Below are positions 43,757 to 46,970 of a stretch of DNA of 46,970 bases, piece after piece; within the stretch, counting starts at the first letter, position 1, and each line of letters starts with the position of its first letter. Source of the DNA: Streptomyces hiroshimensis (GTDB taxonomy: Bacteria; Actinomycetota; Actinomycetes; Streptomycetales; Streptomycetaceae); the NCBI RefSeq assembly GCF_014650335.1, contig NZ_BMUT01000024.1, forward strand, positions 1 to 46,970, written 5' to 3'. The translations under genes and the position numbers were made by a program. The notes below the pieces were generated by a model. The model saw nothing but the letters and a program-made list of their open reading frames with translations. It had not been told where the DNA came from and made no database searches.

Positions 43757-44806
43757 ATGGAGGCACTCGTCGTACGGTTGTCGCAACTCGATGCGGAAGC
43801 AGAAGGCGCGATCCGCGTCGTCATGTTCTACGACACGCTGATGCGCCGCCGGGTGGACCTTCCGGCGCTCGCCCGGGCCTCGGCAAGCCTGGCCGAGTGC
43901 GTGGCCGGGATACGGCTCTTCGGCACGGGGCGCTTGATCCGCATAGGACCCGACGGCCGTGAGGCTCCTGCCGCTGAAGCTCTCGCCCCTGAAGCACTTG
44001 TGTCCACGACGGTGCCGATCACGCTGGACGACGAAGCGATCGGCGCGGTGTGGCTGGAACGTTCCGGCCCGCCCGGCCCGTTCGACGACCTGCTGCTGGA
44101 CCGGCTCGCCCTCGCCGTCTCCGCGGCCGTCGAGCGACACGGCCCGGCCTTCACCACCATGGCCGACCCCGCCCTGGTGGAGCTCGTGATCAGCCCCGGC
44201 AGCGACGAGGCCGCCAGAGCCCGGGCGCTGCGGCTCATGGGCTTCTCCGCCGGCCTGCCGGTCCGCGTCGTCGCCGTACGGTCGGAGATCCCCCTCGACC
44301 AGGTGGGCGGATCGATCTGCGCGGCCCGTCCGGTGAAGGCGGCACAGGTGGCGGACGTGGGCGTCATCCTGGCCGCGACGGTCGCCGCCGACCGGCTTCC
44401 GGCAGGCGTACGCGCGGGCATCGGCATCGCCGGCAACCCGGTCCTGTCATGGCAACAGGCCCGCACCGCCCTCCGCTTCACCAGCCCGCGCGAACCCGTC
44501 GTGCACTACGCCGGACTGGGCGCACTGGCCCTGCTCGCCGAAATACCTCAGGACGTCTCGCGGGACAACGCCGACGTGGCCGCGATCGCCCGCATGGCCG
44601 GCAGCCCGGACGATCTGGAGACCCTCGACGCCTACTGCACCACCGGATCCCTGCGCCGGGCGGCCGATCTCCTGCACCTGCACCACAGCAGCGTGGCCCG
44701 GCGCCTCGAACACATCGGGACGACCCTGGGGATCGGCCTCACCGAGCCCGCCGGACTGGTCCGCGCCAGGCTCGCCCTCACCGCATGGCGGCTGCTCGAC
44801 GACTGA
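43757..44806 (+). CDS. PucR-type regulator with GAF-like sensor
   Basis: The 349-residue protein has a GAF-like N-terminal half (VSTTVPITLDDEAIGAVWLER, FDDLLLDRLALAVSAAVER) and a PucR-type C-terminal HTH (DDLETLDAYCTTGSLRRAADLLHLHHSSVARRLEHIGTTLGIGL; HTH core about residues 295-330). It is a probable ligand-responsive activator. It lies outside the minus-strand lanthipeptide genes but shares an upstream region with the ArsR gene, so it could be a second pathway regulator. The start is ATG 43757. Confidence 0.82.
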   Translation: MEALVVRLSQLDAEAEGAIRVVMFYDTLMRRRVDLPALARASASLAECVAGIRLFGTGRLIRIGPDGREAPAAEALAPEALVSTTVPITLDDEAIGAVWLERSGPPGPFDDLLLDRLALAVSAAVERHGPAFTTMADPALVELVISPGSDEAARARALRLMGFSAGLPVRVVAVRSEIPLDQVGGSICAARPVKAAQVADVGVILAATVAADRLPAGVRAGIGIAGNPVLSWQQARTALRFTSPREPVVHYAGLGALALLAEIPQDVSRDNADVAAIARMAGSPDDLETLDAYCTTGSLRRAADLLHLHHSSVARRLEHIGTTLGIGLTEPAGLVRARLALTAWRLLDD

Positions 44807-44953
44807 CACCCGGCTCCCCGCGCGCACCGGACGATCCCGGCACGCACCGGACGAGCTGCCCCTTCGAGGTGACAGCGCGGGCCCGCTGACGGGGCGTCCG
44901 GAAAGAGCCACCCGGGCGTGCAAGGGCGAAACCGGCGTGGTGCAGGATGACTT

Positions 44954-44986
44954 CTCGTGCCGGGCCCTTCCGTGGCCCGGCACGAG
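44954..44986. terminator. Strong hairpin before MscS gene
   Basis: A 13-bp perfect stem (44954-44966 with 44974-44986) and 7-nt loop lie 148 nt after the PucR gene and 110 nt before the MscS start. No U-tract follows. Confidence 0.6.
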
Positions 44987-45095
44987 CACGATCCGTCGGG
45001 ACAGACAGGTACAAGGTGACGAATCATTACTCCGGGCTTCCGGCGATGGCGTACGACGCCCCCGCTCCCTCCTCCGCAGGGCGGGGAGGACACCG

Positions 45096-46172
45096 GTGAA
45101 CCGGGATCTGACACTGCATGACATCATCGTCGCCGGCATCGCCGTGGCCGCAGGCCTGGCCCTCGCCCTCGTGCTGCGGGTGATCCTTCGCTGGCTCGGC
45201 GTACGCGCCCTCAGGACCCGCTGGCAGGGCGACGACATCATCGTCGACGTGCTGCGCACGCTCGCACCGGGGTGCGCGGTCGCGGCCGGCGTGGCGGCGG
45301 CCGCCGCAGCCCTCCCGCTGACCAGCCAAGTCGGACACATCGTCGACGAGGTGGTGATGGCCTGCATCGTCCTGATCGCGACGTTCACCGCCGCCCGGGT
45401 GATCAGCGGTCTGGTGCGCTCCATGGCGCAGTCCAGATCGGGCGTGGCCGGATCGGCCACGATATTCGTGAACATCACGCGCATCGCGGTGCTGGCCATG
45501 GGCTTCCTCGTCATGCTGGAAACCCTCGGCATATCCATCGCCCCGCTGCTCACGGCCCTCGGCGTCGGCGGCCTGGCGATCGCCCTGGCCCTGAAGGACA
45601 CCCTGGCCAACCTCTTCGCGGGTGTGCACATCCTCGTCTCCAAGACGGTCCAGCCCGGCGACTACATACGGCTCAGCAGCGGCGAGGAGGGCTACGTCCG
45701 CGACATCAACTGGCGCATCACGGTGGTGGAGCAGCTCAACAACAACCTGGTCATCATCCCGAACGCCAAGCTCGCCGGCACGAACATGACCAATTTCAGC
45801 CGGCCCGAACAGAAGCTGTCCGTCACGGTGCAGGTGGGCGTCGCCTACGACAGCGACCTGGAGCGCGTCGAGCAGATCACCGTCGATGTCGCCGAGAGCG
45901 TGATGAAGGATGTCGCGGGCGCCGTACCCGACCATGAGTCGGCCGTCCGGTTCCACACGTTCGGGGACTCCCGGATCGGCTTCACGGTGATCCTCGGAGT
46001 CGGCGAGTTCAGCGACAAGTACCGCATCAAGCACGAATTCATCAAGCGCCTGCACCAGCGCTACCGCGCCGAGGGCATCCGGATCCCCGCTCCGGCGCGG
46101 ACCGTCTCCCTGCAACAGACCGGGGAGCCCGCCATCCCGCATCCCCGCGCGTCCCTCGACCAGGCTTCGTAG
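45096..46172 (+). CDS. MscS-family mechanosensitive ion channel
   Basis: The 358-residue protein has about four hydrophobic helices followed by the MscS pore and beta domain: TALGVGGLAIALALKDTLANLFAGVHILVSKTVQPGDYI (pore helix about residues 165-195, rich in Gly/Ala), then RDINWRITVVEQLNNNLVIIPNAKLAGTNMTNFS (signature of MscS proteins). It releases solutes on hypo-osmotic shock. GGGGAGGACACC precedes GTG 45096. Confidence 0.9.
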   Translation: MNRDLTLHDIIVAGIAVAAGLALALVLRVILRWLGVRALRTRWQGDDIIVDVLRTLAPGCAVAAGVAAAAAALPLTSQVGHIVDEVVMACIVLIATFTAARVISGLVRSMAQSRSGVAGSATIFVNITRIAVLAMGFLVMLETLGISIAPLLTALGVGGLAIALALKDTLANLFAGVHILVSKTVQPGDYIRLSSGEEGYVRDINWRITVVEQLNNNLVIIPNAKLAGTNMTNFSRPEQKLSVTVQVGVAYDSDLERVEQITVDVAESVMKDVAGAVPDHESAVRFHTFGDSRIGFTVILGVGEFSDKYRIKHEFIKRLHQRYRAEGIRIPAPARTVSLQQTGEPAIPHPRASLDQAS

Positions 46173-46504
46173 GCCCGGGTCCCGGGGGCTCCGGAATTCG
46201 CTGACGCTGTGCGTGTGAGTGCTCGCTGTGTGTCGTCTCGGGGGCTGCTCCGTGTGAGGGCGCCCATGAGGCCTGGGTCACTTACGAATGCCGTTAGTGG
46301 AATTCGGCGGCGGAATTAAGGCGCCGGGTCGGGTTTTCGTGTGCGGGCGATGAATGGGCGTAGTAGGTCACAGGCCTTGTCAGGGTTTTCGGTGGTGGCT
46401 AAAACTTGTGGAGTCGCTGGGCGCCGTCGACCGAGAAACGGCGCTTGTTTTTGCGCCGCTTCAGGGCCGGGCGACATCCCGCGATCGGAAGGTTCAGCTC
46501 AGTT
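46173..46504 (+). promoter_or_regulatory. Structured 5' leader of second transglycosylase gene
   Basis: No gene is visible in this 332-bp stretch. GCGCCGT (46421-46427) pairs with ACGGCGC (46438-46444), while CGGCGC (46439-46444) can instead pair with GCGCCG (46453-46458); the two hairpins share 46439-46444 and exclude each other. Streptomyces cell-wall hydrolase genes are sometimes under c-di-AMP riboswitch control, but I do not see its conserved core here. Confidence 0.45.
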
Positions 46505-46970
46505 ATGCGCTCCACCGTCTCCGCTTATGTTCGTCTGCCGAAGATTCACAAGTTCTCTGTTGCCGGTATTGCCGCGACCGGTGCCGCTGTCGTCGCGGTG
46601 GCCGTTGCTCCGCATGCTTTCGCTGCTGATGCGGCTCCGGCTGCTGCGGTGAAGCCGGTGGCGTGGAGTGCTGAGGCTTTCGGTGAGACGCAGCAGGCCG
46701 ACCTGGAGAAGCATGCTGACGCCGCCGCCAAGGCCGGCGCGGACGCTGCCGCCGAGGCGAAGGCGGGCAAGGAGCGTGCGGAGAAGCAGGCCGCCAACCG
46801 TTCCACCGAGCGCAAGGCCATAGCCGCCAAGCCGGCCGCTGCGGCGAAGCCCGCTGCCAAGCCTGCTGCCCCGGCCAAGCCCGCTGCCAAGCCGGCTGCT
46901 CCGGTGAAGAAGGCCTACGCGGATGATCTTGAGGGCTGGATCGGTCAGTCGCTGGACATTCTGCGGGCGA
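46505..46970 (+). CDS. Second copy of secreted transglycosylase SLT-like protein (3' end outside window)
   Basis: ATG 46505 starts MRSTVSAYVRLPKIHKFSVA, a signal peptide with positive n-region, and the frame stays open to the window end (155 codons), reaching YADDLEGWIGQSLDI at the start of the SLT domain. It is nearly identical to the gene at 1-699 and gives the missing start of that gene by analogy. The Ala/Lys linker is the same length in both copies. No Shine-Dalgarno of note is present; GGTTCAG is 9 nt upstream. Confidence 0.85.
   Translation, partial: MRSTVSAYVRLPKIHKFSVAGIAATGAAVVAVAVAPHAFAADAAPAAAVKPVAWSAEAFGETQQADLEKHADAAAKAGADAAAEAKAGKERAEKQAANRSTERKAIAAKPAAAAKPAAKPAAPAKPAAKPAAPVKKAYADDLEGWIGQSLDILRA
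46541..46970 (+). repeat. Right copy of 430-bp near-identical direct repeat
   Basis: This matches bases 1-430 in the same orientation with six mismatches. The distance between copies is 46,540 bp. Recombination between the copies could delete or duplicate everything between them. Confidence 0.9.

Noticed and set aside
46173..46504. c-di-AMP (ydaO-type) riboswitch ahead of the transglycosylase gene
   Set aside because: The gene type fits, but I cannot find the conserved riboswitch core segments in the leader. I report only the alternative hairpins.

Overview
The window is very GC-rich, uses G/C at third codon positions, has many GTG/TTG starts, and carries typical actinomycete families (DUF4232, DUF1540, DUF4157, PucR, a TipAS-type MerR, a maltokinase-cap-like protein). 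It reads as Streptomyces or a close relative, in an accessory region: short operons on both strands, many regulators, five GNAT acetyltransferases, secreted enzymes and resistance-type genes. I see no rRNA, tRNA, CRISPR array, transposase or integrase.

Layout. 1-699 is the 3' part of a secreted lytic-transglycosylase-like gene, and 46505-46970 is the 5' part of a near-identical second copy, so the window is bracketed by a 430-bp direct repeat (6 mismatches). 0.85-9.8 kb holds a DUF4232 protein, a secreted peptidyl-arginine deiminase, GNATs, an HNH nuclease lipoprotein, a TipAS-type MerR regulator coupled to a macrolide-type glycosyltransferase, an NADP-binding reductase and an HTH protein. 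9.9-16 kb holds a GNAT, a 5'-truncated FAD oxidoreductase, a methyltransferase, an unusual esterase/virginiamycin-B-lyase fusion and a Bcr/CflA-type drug exporter. 16-23 kb holds an unknown helix-hairpin-helix-like protein, a GNAT, a PP2C phosphatase, a stand-alone ketosynthase, a decayed secreted-protein gene, a small membrane protein and a DUF4097 lipoprotein. 22.3-25.7 kb has an SDR-MarR pair facing a DUF4157 toxin-like protease across a 24-bp perfect inverted repeat. 25.7-32.9 kb holds a maltokinase-cap-like protein, a DUF1707-FHA protein, an intradiol dioxygenase, an AraC regulator, DUF1540, a secreted protein, a CocE-type hydrolase and a TetR regulator.

32.9-43.5 kb is the centrepiece: a minus-strand class III lanthipeptide cluster. 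The order of transcription is an ArsR-type regulator, LanKC, three tandem 29-residue precursors, a hairpin, an FtsX-type permease, an MFS exporter, a prolyl oligopeptidase and an ABC ATPase. The last four genes overlap by 4-8 nt and are probably translationally coupled. The precursors share one leader ending in Asp-Ala-Pro and carry 10-residue cores with a Ser-x-x-Ser-x-x-x-Cys labionin/avionin signature. The prolyl oligopeptidase would be expected to cut after that Pro. I do not recognise this as a named lanthipeptide.

43.7-46.2 kb holds a PucR-type regulator and an MscS-type channel. The leader of the second transglycosylase copy can form two mutually exclusive hairpins.
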